In this document: positions 56,381 to 64,000 of the stretch, in pieces
Layout: each line of letters opens with the position of its first letter
How positions within the stretch are numbered: position 1 is the first letter of the stretch
NCBI GenBank assembly: GCA_030512335.1
Contig: JAULSU010000001.1
Coordinates: 2,790,001-2,854,000 of the forward strand
DNA from: Immersiella caudata
Lineage: Eukaryota; Ascomycota; Sordariomycetes; Sordariales; Lasiosphaeriaceae
Direction of reading: 5' to 3'
Length of the DNA: 64,000 nt
Notes under the pieces: model-generated
Seen by the model: the letters and a program-made list of their open reading frames with translations, nothing else
Database searches by the model: none
What the model was told of the DNA's origin: nothing
Translations under genes and position numbers: made by a program

Positions 56381-58462
56381 ATGGCTGACCACGACCGGCA
56401 CTCATCCCCCGAGACGCCCGATGAGTTTACTGAGAGCAATCCGGCTTCGCCGGGCTCGGTCGATGAATCCTCGGAGGCAAGCACGCCGCTGGACCCCCCG
56501 ATCCCAAGCCCAGATGACCTCCCCCGCAGAGTCCCGTCCTTGCGGACCGTCTCCGACCCACAGCAAAGCAGTACCATGAGCCCAAGTTCTAGCGTGACCG
56601 GCATTTTGAATACTGCGAGAAGACCGCCACCAAGCGCCAACAGCCTACCGTTGGACATCATGCAGAAGGCACGAGCTTTGCAACAACAGCGGATGGGAAT
56701 GGGAATGGCAGGACGACCTTCTATGGCGTCGCCCGTTGGCTCATCAGGAGCGAGCCCGAGCGGCATGGGTCCGCCAATGGCGATGAACATGAACACCAAT
56801 CCTGGCGGAGCGCTCGCTGGCGGTGTCCCATCGAATCTGAGGTTACCTGGCGGCATGGGTCGGCCATTACCACCAGGTTTTCCCAAATCCGCACCGGTGG
56901 TACCCAGTGCTGTGGGAAGGAAAGCGCCCAGTCTCAGCGAAAGGAGAGCGATGAAGCTTGGAGGCCTTGGCACCCCTGGACCGCCCGCCCCTGGAGGCAC
57001 CCCCAAGTTGTCGGATATCAATGGTGGCAACGAGGAGAAGCAACCATCGATAAATGGAGAGGGGCGAGGGTCCAAGTTGAGCGATTTCAAGAAATACATT
57101 GACGCCGACAAAGGCTGGATCACCTTCGAGGGTGCCGCGACGATTACGCGAACCGGTGTGAACTTTGCGAACGGAAAGGCATTCGCGATCTCCCTGGACG
57201 AGGTTGAGGTCCTTGATGAACTAGGGAAAGGCAATTACGGCACCGTGTACAAGGTTCGGCACGCCAAACCTAAGGCGCCTCGGTTTGGGCAGGGCTTGAG
57301 CGGCTTCAAAAACCCATCCCGTCAGTCATCAGTCACGTCCGAATTGGAGGAATCGAGCCCCGAATCTACACCCAGCAACCCTGCGACAGCCAGCTCCAAC
57401 CGTTCCACAACAGGAGTAGTCATGGCCATGAAAGAGATCAGGCTCGAGCTCGACGAGAACAAGTTCACCACCATCTTGAAGGAGCTGGTCATTCTCCACG
57501 AATGCGTATCGCCCTACATAATCGATTTTTACGGCGCCTTCTACCAGGAGGGTGCTGTGTACATGTGCATCGAGTACATGGATGGCGGGAGCATTGACAA
57601 GCTATACGCAGGCGGGATACCGGAGAACGTCCTGCGAAAAATTACATATTCTACCATCATGGGACTCAAGACCCTCAAGGATGATCACAACATCATTCAT
57701 CGCGACGTCAAGCCAACAAATATTCTTGTCAATACGAACGGGCAAGTCAAAATATGTGATTTTGGAGTGTCTGGCAATCTCGTTGCCAGCATTGCAAAAA
57801 CCAACATCGGCTGCCAGAGCTACATGGCACCGGAGCGGATCAGCGGCGGCGGCATGTCTAGCATCGGCGGTGCCTCGGGAACGTACAACGTGCAAAGCGA
57901 TATCTGGAGTTTAGGCCTCACGATCATTGAGTGCGCCATGGGCAGATATCCATATCCGCCTGAGGTGTCCAGCACGATATTCAGCCAGCTCAGCGTAAGT
58001 CTCGACACTTCTCTGCCGTGGATATTGATGCTTTCGCTAACAATTCCCTGCCAGGCCATCGTCGAGGGCGATCCGCCCGACCTTCCCAACGAGGGCTACT
58101 CGCAGCTCGCAAGGGATTTTGTTCGGTCCTGTCTCAACAAGATTCCCACAAAGCGCCATACCTACCCAATGCTGCTCACCCACCCTTGGGTAAAGTGCTT
58201 GAGCAAGCCTGAGACGATCGACGAAGATGCAGAGGCCGAAGACGCGGCAGCGGATGATGACCTTGCCGACGCCGCTGGTGCTCTCCATCTAAGTGGTCCG
58301 ACCGATGGCATGGGAGGGGATTACGAGGTGGCGGAATGGGTGAGCAGTGTCTTGGAGCGGAAGCGAAAGGGGTTGCTCAAGGGGACTGCTGAGAAACCCG
58401 CGTTACATGCTGCGCCTCTTGACTCTGTGAGTCCTGCGGGCAGCCCCATGATTCCAGCATAG
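56381..58462 (+). CDS. pbs2: Pbs2/OS-5 MAP kinase kinase of the HOG pathway
   Basis: Exons 56381-57994 and 58055-58462; 2022 nt, 673 residues. It phosphorylates Hog1/OS-2 in osmotic and fungicide stress signalling. The N-terminal 270 residues are Pro/Ser/Met/Gly-rich and disordered, with docking potential. The kinase domain starts at about 277: GKGNYGTVYK at 282-291, catalytic K351 (VVMAMKEIRLE) after a 50-residue Ser/Thr-rich insert, HRDVKPTN at 440-447, DFG at 460-462, activation-loop S470 and T474 (SIAKT), and YMAPERISGG. The insert before K351 is also seen in other fungal Pbs2 proteins. The single 60-nt intron is in frame and free of stops, so retention would add 20 residues. The C-terminal tail is acidic. 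Confidence 0.95.
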   Translation: MADHDRHSSPETPDEFTESNPASPGSVDESSEASTPLDPPIPSPDDLPRRVPSLRTVSDPQQSSTMSPSSSVTGILNTARRPPPSANSLPLDIMQKARALQQQRMGMGMAGRPSMASPVGSSGASPSGMGPPMAMNMNTNPGGALAGGVPSNLRLPGGMGRPLPPGFPKSAPVVPSAVGRKAPSLSERRAMKLGGLGTPGPPAPGGTPKLSDINGGNEEKQPSINGEGRGSKLSDFKKYIDADKGWITFEGAATITRTGVNFANGKAFAISLDEVEVLDELGKGNYGTVYKVRHAKPKAPRFGQGLSGFKNPSRQSSVTSELEESSPESTPSNPATASSNRSTTGVVMAMKEIRLELDENKFTTILKELVILHECVSPYIIDFYGAFYQEGAVYMCIEYMDGGSIDKLYAGGIPENVLRKITYSTIMGLKTLKDDHNIIHRDVKPTNILVNTNGQVKICDFGVSGNLVASIAKTNIGCQSYMAPERISGGGMSSIGGASGTYNVQSDIWSLGLTIIECAMGRYPYPPEVSSTIFSQLSVSLDTSLPWILMLSLTIPCQAIVEGDPPDLPNEGYSQLARDFVRSCLNKIPTKRHTYPMLLTHPWVKCLSKPETIDEDAEAEDAAADDDLADAAGALHLSGPTDGMGGDYEVAEWVSSVLERKRKGLLKGTAEKPALHAAPLDSVSPAGSPMIPA

Positions 58463-58683
58463 AACATTACGACACATGCCGCGCCGGCGTGTCTGTCATC
58501 TGCCCGGTCAAAGCCACCACCCTCGGGTACTACCCCAACGAAGGCGTCAACATCTTCCTCGCCGCCGGCTTCGGTCTTGCCATGCTCACAACCCTCGTCA
58601 CCGGCATCTGGAAACGCACCTGGGCCTACTCCTCAGACATCGATGCTTTTTTTTCTCTCTTGATCAGTATTCCCGAGTTGTGA
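58462..58683 (+). pseudogene. Fragment resembling the start of an RTA1-family gene
   Basis: Right after the pbs2 stop, in another frame, a 74-codon stretch to TGA 58681 reads EHYDTCRAGVSVICPVKATT, then GYYPNEGVNIFLAAGFGLAM, LTTLVTGIWKRTWAYS, and then unrelated residues. The Cys-x-Pro-Val...GYxP opening, followed by a membrane helix, is the pattern of the N-terminus of RTA1-like lipid-translocating exporters, which have seven helices. Here only the first helix survives. There is no in-frame ATG, and the frame is open only back to 58423. It looks like a truncated relic, though a spliced gene with a distant start is possible. The poly-T that follows near 58645 marks the loss of similarity. Confidence 0.4.
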
Positions 58684-59391
58684 TGCTCCAAAGAAGGAGC
58701 GGGTGAAAGAAGACTGCCGTGTGCCTTGGTTTCTAGACGTTTGGACGGGACAAGGTTGGCCTTTCGAGGTCCATGGGTGTGTTCTTTTCGTGTGATGATT
58801 TCTTAGGGTCGCAAGGTTCAGCTTGCACAGGTGGCACTGGTCTTGGGTTCTGGTAGAATCTCAGCTTAGAACGGTTGGGAAGGGGAAGGTCACAGATCGA
58901 CAGGAATATTAGCTTTTGTCCCGTTTTGTTTGTTGCATGGTGATTTGGATGGCTTTAAGAACGAGCTCCAAGCTTTGCGGGAGCATACAAATGTGCGTGC
59001 CGCATAATAATACTTCGCAGGTGGAGAGGAGAGAACTTCGTATATCAATCACTCTTCACAAGACCTTCAAGTTACTAGGTACCCTTGCTACCTACTTTGT
59101 CTGACGACTCTGCCGAACAATGTTCACCTCCGGACATACGCCTTACATACAAATGCAAGTATCAATTCCGCCTATCAATTCCGCCGACTAGGCATGCAAC
59201 TAGGTATCGCCAGTCTTATCAACAAAACCGTTCGTTGTCCATCAACTGATCGTGTGATCATCGCTTCGTCGTCTACCTCCTTCATCTCTCGCAACCTCCC
59301 TCCACATTATTTCTCAACCAGCGTGCGCGTCCCCGCCACCTATTTGCATTGCGCCGCTACATGTGTATTGACTACCTGGGGAGTTCCGGTC
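58684..59391. other. Intergenic, no gene seen
   Basis: 0.7 kb between the pbs2/RTA1-like end and the convergent Sur7-family gene. A 14-bp tandem TATCAATTCCGCC duplication lies near 59160-59186. Confidence 0.5.
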
Positions 59392-60253
59392 TCAGGGGTA
59401 TTCCTCCTTGACACGTCGACCGTCATATGAGCTCCTGTTGTGTGTGCTCTTCCTACGGCGGCCCCAGCTCCGACCAGTAGAGGTATCGTTCTTGTTGCCG
59501 CGTCTGCCGAGACAGAAAAGAATCGTGCTGATGAGAAGCGTCGCCCACGAACCCCAGGCGAAGCCAAAAGCATAAGCGCCCAACGAGGCGCTGCGGCCAT
59601 CAGCTTGAAATGCGTTGCGCATCTTGACGAAGGTGGCACTATGCGACAGGTTAGCGTCTACCCCATGAATATGCCTATACAATCGGGTTGTCATACGTCA
59701 TCAGACACACTGCAACAGTGTTGAAGAGGAGCGCCACCGCGGCAATGAGGCCAGTAAGCGCACTACCCAAACGGCCGCAGCACGCCAGGAAGCTGCTGAA
59801 GAAAGCAGCCACCATGAAGAACAAGGCGATCAAGTAGAATACTGAGCCAAAGCGCCACAAGTACCAGTACATAAAACTGGTCGTGTCACCCCCAAATCCG
59901 CCGACAAGTTCCGCTGGGGCATTCTCCGGCTCACCATTCCAGGCATATCCGATTGGTAAGGCTGGTGTAGCATGACCACAGTCATTGTTGTCAAGAGCGC
60001 AGATAAAAAAGTACGTCCACTGGGTTATCGGCCGGGCGCCCGTGATGTTGGACGTATTTGCTCTCAGAAAGTACGTCTCACTAAGTGGTGTTTTCTGTGT
60101 AAGGCCTGACAGGATCACGAACCAAAGCATCACCAAAGATGCTGCGAGAAAGAGAATTGAGATTAGGCTGAAGCCTAGACCTAGACGTGGGTTCAGTAAG
60201 GCTTTTTGACACTGTGGATTGTGGGGTTTTGCGCGCTTACGACTGATAGCCAT
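59392..60253 (-). CDS. Sur7/PalI-family four-helix membrane protein
   Basis: Exons 60253-59697 and 59638-59392; 804 nt, 267 residues. Sur7-family proteins sit in eisosome/MCC patches of the plasma membrane and affect wall and endocytosis. A basic start (MAISRKRAKP) precedes helix 1 (LGFSLISILFLAASLVMLWF). An extracellular loop contains NTSNIT (N-glycosylation sequon) and a WTYFFICALDNNDC segment with the paired cysteines expected for the family. Helix 2 and helix 3 follow (SVFYLIALFFMVAAFFSSFLA; LTGLIAAVALLFNTVAVCLM), and after the splice helix 4 (GFAWGSWATLLISTILFCLG). The tail is basic. An upstream in-frame TTG is not used as start; ATG 60253 is. Confidence 0.85.
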
Positions 60254-61973
60254 CTTGGAGAATTGTCGCAAGGTTGATTGCTGGTTTTAGATGTGAGGAA
60301 TGGTCCAAGACGAGGCGCCACCTCCCAGGCCAACTTTGGCCCAAACCGTCTCTAAGGGGTCAGCCAGAGTCGAGAACGCGTACCAAGATGAAAACTCACT
60401 GTAAGCCTTGTGGCTCCGAGACACAATTCTCGGCCCGTTCAAGCTTCTATTGAGAAGCAACCGTCGAAACACAGCCGGCAAAAGCCGGTGATTCGAGACG
60501 AAATCCACCGAGAGTGAGAGTGAGAGTGTTCTAGGTACGTAGGTTTGGCGAAAATGGGACGGAAGAGTAGGTTTGGGTTTGAAAATCAAGCCAAGCGATG
60601 AGCCAGGATGGCTAGAAGATATTGGAATAAAGCTGCAACATAAGCTATTGCAGAGCAGTCAAATGGGGGAGGTCAAGTGATCGAGAGATGAGCTGTCAAA
60701 GCCCTCGAGGTGATGTGTGCCCTCCACTGCCAAGATGGTAGCGCATCCACTTGTTGAGGCGGATGGCACCTGCTGGAGCTGCCCGACAAAGCTGCTGTGG
60801 GGCACATATGACGCAGCCCAAGCCGTCCCGCTCTCGTTGACGGCGCCATACCCGATTGGGCTTCAAACAGCTGGTCCTCAGGCCAATCGAAACGCCGTTC
60901 GGCTCCCCGCCTTCCATGGGATTCGTGAAGCACGTCATGGCTTGCCACAAGCCTTCAAACAGTTGGAGCTCCTGTCCAGCAACTCCGTTGATAATGATAG
61001 AGTTGTGGACACATTTATACACCGTCAAGTCAAGTCGTTTTTTTTTTGTTTTCTTTTTTACATCAAGGAAGCTCAATGGACGGGCCGAGACAGCTTACCT
61101 CCATTTAACATACCAACGGCCATTTTAAGGCGGCTTTTGCCATGCACCACAATGGTTGCAACCTCGTGACCAATTTTCTCCAGCCGAGGCACCCCCGCGG
61201 AAAGGCTCGCCAAAGATTTGAAGGTATTTTGTAGGTAGGTAGGTAGGTCATACTCGACTTATCGTTGGCCACCATGAACAGTAAAGATGCACACAGGGAA
61301 GCACCCCGTCGCAAGCTCATCTCAAAGCTGATAAACGATTTGTGCCTCTGACCTGGACGGCCTGGCGGAGGGTTGTATGTCATGGCTCCTGAGATCTCAT
61401 ACCGTACTGCCGCGAGTTAGCAACATCAGGCGAGACTGTGTGGTCCACCTGATGAGACCCCGTTCCGACATGTCAGATTAGCATGCAGCTCGATGTGCCT
61501 TAAAAGAAAACCTCGGACACACCTTGTAAACATCGGACGGAAGCAGGGGAACGACGGTAGTCAAGGCTGGCTCGCCAGTCTCTCGATCCTATACTACACT
61601 ATCAAAAGGCTGACGAATAGCCTAAAATTTTGCCAACTGAACACCCCATGGGGATCCCCTCCCTCGATGAAGAGAATACTGAATTGCTCCTCCACACTCA
61701 GCTTCGTTGAGATTGTCAAACCCCTGGAAGCGACTGACAAACCCGCTGTCGAGAGTGGAGCTTTCAGAACACGGATGCTTCCGTCCTTGAGGATTGACCA
61801 ATCACAGTGAGTCTGCAAACCTGGTCAACGTCGCACAGCGTTCAGCCTCAGCTCCTGAACCCGGTTGCATCGGAGTCGTTTTTCAATCCCGAACCGCGTG
61901 TGGTCCGCAAACTACCCAGCCGGCGGCGCCTCAGGACCCAAGAAACGGCTGACAGCATTCGATCTCAGCAGAA
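60254..61973. other. Intergenic, no gene seen
   Basis: 1.7 kb between divergent starts. Contains GAGAGT repeats near 60510, poly-T near 61030, and a GTAG tandem near 61230. No coding frame with a recognised domain. Confidence 0.45.
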
Positions 61974-62966
61974 ATGGCTGCCAAGATATCACACAGGCGC
62001 CTCCTAAGGCTAGCCGTTCAAAGCCGTTCATCAGCACCCAGCGCGTCCATTCGAGCCCTTGACCCCTCGCGATCGCACCCGTCGGCCCTCCCAGCGCAAT
62101 GCCGCTCCCGCGCGTTCTCAGCCTCCCCAATGCGCTCACAAGAGCCAAACCAGCAACAACAGTCTTCTCCCCAACCCGATTTCGTCCCGCCCCCTCCTAC
62201 ATACCAAAAGCCGACCGCCCGTAAGGTCCCTCGCTTCAAAGCCAGCCGCCTGATCTCCGCTGCCGCCTTCCTCTTCATAGGTACCCTCGCTGGCTCCAGC
62301 CTCCGACTTCTCCTCAAGCCTCCCACCCCGCCCGAGCCGGGGAGTGAAGATGACCGCTACACCATCGAAGTCCTCCACTCTCAAGCATCCAAGCTTCCCA
62401 TCGTCCAGCAGCTCTCCTCCGACCCCGCCTGGGATAGCTGGGATGCCTACGATACCCTCTCACCAGAGCACCGCAGGCAACACATAATGGCCGGTACACT
62501 GTCCGGCGCGCGTGGCGTAGGCGGCTACCAGCGCATCTTTTACAACCGTACCACAGGCGAGCTCATCAGCGTGGTTTATTTTGGCGCTGCAATAACCGGC
62601 TGGCCCGGCGTCGTCCACGGCGGCGCGCTGGCGACCTTGCTAGACGAGAGCTGCGGTCGTGCGGCGTTTTGGCAGTGGGGTGGGAAGTCGGGAGTTACGG
62701 CGACGCTAACGCTGGAGTACAAGAAGGCGACGCTGGCGAATGGTTTTTATGTCCTGAGGGTGAAGTCGAGGGAGGATGGGGATCTGCCCGAGAGCGAGAG
62801 GGGAAAGAGGGATTACAAGAGTCATGTGGATGCTACGATTGAGGATGCGGCTACGGGGCAGGTTACAGTGAAGGCCCAGGCATTGTTTGTAGGGGGGTTT
62901 GGTAAGAAAGGGAAGAAGGTAGTTGCGCCCCCATTGCCAAGCGTGGAGGAAAACATGAAGTTTTAG
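61974..62966 (+). CDS. Mitochondrial hotdog thioesterase-like protein (Fmp10-like)
   Basis: A single exon of 330 residues. The N-terminus (MAAKISHRRLLRLAVQSRSS) is an amphipathic, Arg-rich presequence. A membrane helix at about 92-112 (RLISAAAFLFIGTLAGSSL) follows a Pro-rich spacer. The C-terminal domain is a hotdog fold of the 4HBT type: GWPGVVHGGALATLLDESCG at 209-228, including the HGG motif and the acidic residue of the active helix, then TATLTLEYKKATLANGF and a final QVTVKAQALFV strand. The pattern matches the yeast Fmp10/UPF0644 group, mitochondrial proteins of unknown substrate. The ATG lies in a normal A-rich context. No direct acyl-CoA substrate can be read from the sequence. Confidence 0.87.
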   Translation: MAAKISHRRLLRLAVQSRSSAPSASIRALDPSRSHPSALPAQCRSRAFSASPMRSQEPNQQQQSSPQPDFVPPPPTYQKPTARKVPRFKASRLISAAAFLFIGTLAGSSLRLLLKPPTPPEPGSEDDRYTIEVLHSQASKLPIVQQLSSDPAWDSWDAYDTLSPEHRRQHIMAGTLSGARGVGGYQRIFYNRTTGELISVVYFGAAITGWPGVVHGGALATLLDESCGRAAFWQWGGKSGVTATLTLEYKKATLANGFYVLRVKSREDGDLPESERGKRDYKSHVDATIEDAATGQVTVKAQALFVGGFGKKGKKVVAPPLPSVEENMKF

Positions 62967-64000
62967 GTTCTAGACGGGATGGGCAACGTGGTGTTTCGAA
63001 CTCTGGCGGCTTCATCACGGCGGCATAGCGATTTGCGTGATATGCTGCGCCGATGGCGTTCATATCGCTGTGTGGGGCCGTGTGAAAGCTCCCTCGCCGT
63101 CTGTCTCACTATGATTCTGACCAGTTGTTGCTACACACGGGGGCGAAGATCACCCCCTCCGGCGAGCACGGATAAATCCCTCGGTGTCGACCGCCTCCGC
63201 CCGAGTCTTCCCTCAACCCTGACACCAGGAGCGCAGTGCCGCCTCGAAAGAATACATGTTGTTTGAAATAACTCATCTTGTCCGTTCCGCGGGCGCCACC
63301 GGCCGTCGAGACAAATCCACTCGCACACTTGCTCCTAGTAATCGTGGCCAAAGGATTACGAAATTGTACAACTCGGCCACATGCGCCCTGCCACGGCCCG
63401 AAACAAGGGTCGAGCTACGAACATGCCATGTTGGTTTGACCTGTGGTGGAGCACAGCTCGACGAGATACGGACTCGGCAGTGGGAAGAAAGCTTGGCCAC
63501 GGGCCGATGGCTGGAGCTTGCTGCCACAATCGGCCGTGAGAAGTGCTTACCAAAGGTCTTGTCAGCAAGGCAACCGAAGCTTGATGTGAGTCGACGAGAT
63601 TGGTGCATTTATCAGAAGTGGCTGGCTGTTGCCGGCTTGCCTAGTTTGAACTCGCCGTGATACCATATCTCCCTCGAGAACGCTGGGACTTGACTATGTC
63701 GACTGGAGAAGCCTAGAACCCTATGACTGCTTACCCATAGCGGCATACCAATGGCCACTGGGTGGAGAGCATCACGGGAAAGGGGGTTCTCCAGCCGCCT
63801 TATCCCAGATGCCGCGGTATCGTGCCTCGCGAAGAAAGATGTTACGGCCTTGCTGGTGTGGTTGCTCAGGCGTGTGTTCAGGTTACCCGAGCACGTCGCT
63901 TGCGTTGCTTGGGTCTGGTTTTCCCGAAAGATGGCACGAAATGCGTGCCTTCGGCTTCTAGAATAGACATTTTCCAGCTCGGATTAGCACACCGACATTT
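62967..64000. other. Intergenic to window edge, no gene seen
   Basis: 1 kb with short frames only on both strands. Nothing supports a gene. A gene beginning past the right edge cannot be judged. Confidence 0.4.

Noticed and set aside
55897..57234. 445-codon minus-strand frame
   Set aside because: It is antisense to the pbs2 N-terminal region and arises from its low-complexity GC-rich codons. No domain is visible.
1..64000. CRISPR arrays, rRNA genes, intact transposons, biosynthetic cluster
   Set aside because: No regular spaced repeats, rRNA signatures, transposase or reverse-transcriptase motifs, or grouped backbone and tailoring genes were found.

Overview
This window is nuclear DNA of a filamentous ascomycete (Pezizomycotina), most likely a Sordariomycete and perhaps a member of the Sordariales. 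The evidence is short GT-AG introns (about 50-90 nt) with CTAAC/CTGAC-type branch sites, C-rich third codon positions, intron-containing tRNA genes, and a set of recognisable fungal genes: STRIPAK Pro45, the MAP kinase kinase Pbs2/OS-5, COP9 subunit 2, Rho3, an ascomycete laccase and a Sur7-family protein. I see no organelle DNA, virus, CRISPR array or intact transposon.

Layout, left to right. 0-13 kb: the 3' end of a repetitive Asp-rich protein with repeated dibasic sites, an intron-containing tRNA-Asp, a secreted Gly-Ala repeat protein, an Hst2-type sirtuin, a decayed zinc-ribbon locus, an intron-containing tRNA-Glu, and Pro45 divergent from the mitochondrial Mgr2. 13-27 kb: a laccase in a gene-poor stretch, a SPOUT-family RNA methyltransferase divergent from a membrane-anchored thioredoxin, then mitochondrial Rsm22 and the lipoate enzyme Lip2. 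27-41 kb: an otubain, a 6.6-kb gene-free stretch, then the divergent pair Csn2/Cwc25. 41-53 kb: Rho3, siroheme synthase Met1 convergent with methylcrotonyl-CoA carboxylase alpha, a flavin split-barrel protein and an auxin-efflux-carrier-type transporter. 53-64 kb: Pbs2, a fragment resembling the start of an RTA1-family gene, a Sur7-family tetraspanner and a hotdog thioesterase-like mitochondrial protein.

Most genes are housekeeping genes with no operon-like or biosynthetic-cluster logic. Recurrent themes are mitochondrial function (Mgr2, Rsm22, Lip2, MccA, the Fmp10-like protein), signalling at membranes (Pro45, Rho3, Pbs2, Sur7-like) and protein modification (sirtuin, otubain, COP9). Exon structures were built by hand from splice sites and reading frame, and every stated exon sum is a whole number of codons.

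The least ordinary loci are the 5'-truncated dibasic/Asp-rich repeat protein at the left edge, the decayed Cys/Asp-rich zinc-ribbon locus at 6.9-7.9 kb, the tail-anchored thioredoxin at 21.4 kb, the coding-like open frame upstream of the sirtuin start, and the RTA1-like fragment abutting pbs2. I found no convincing wholly new multi-gene system.
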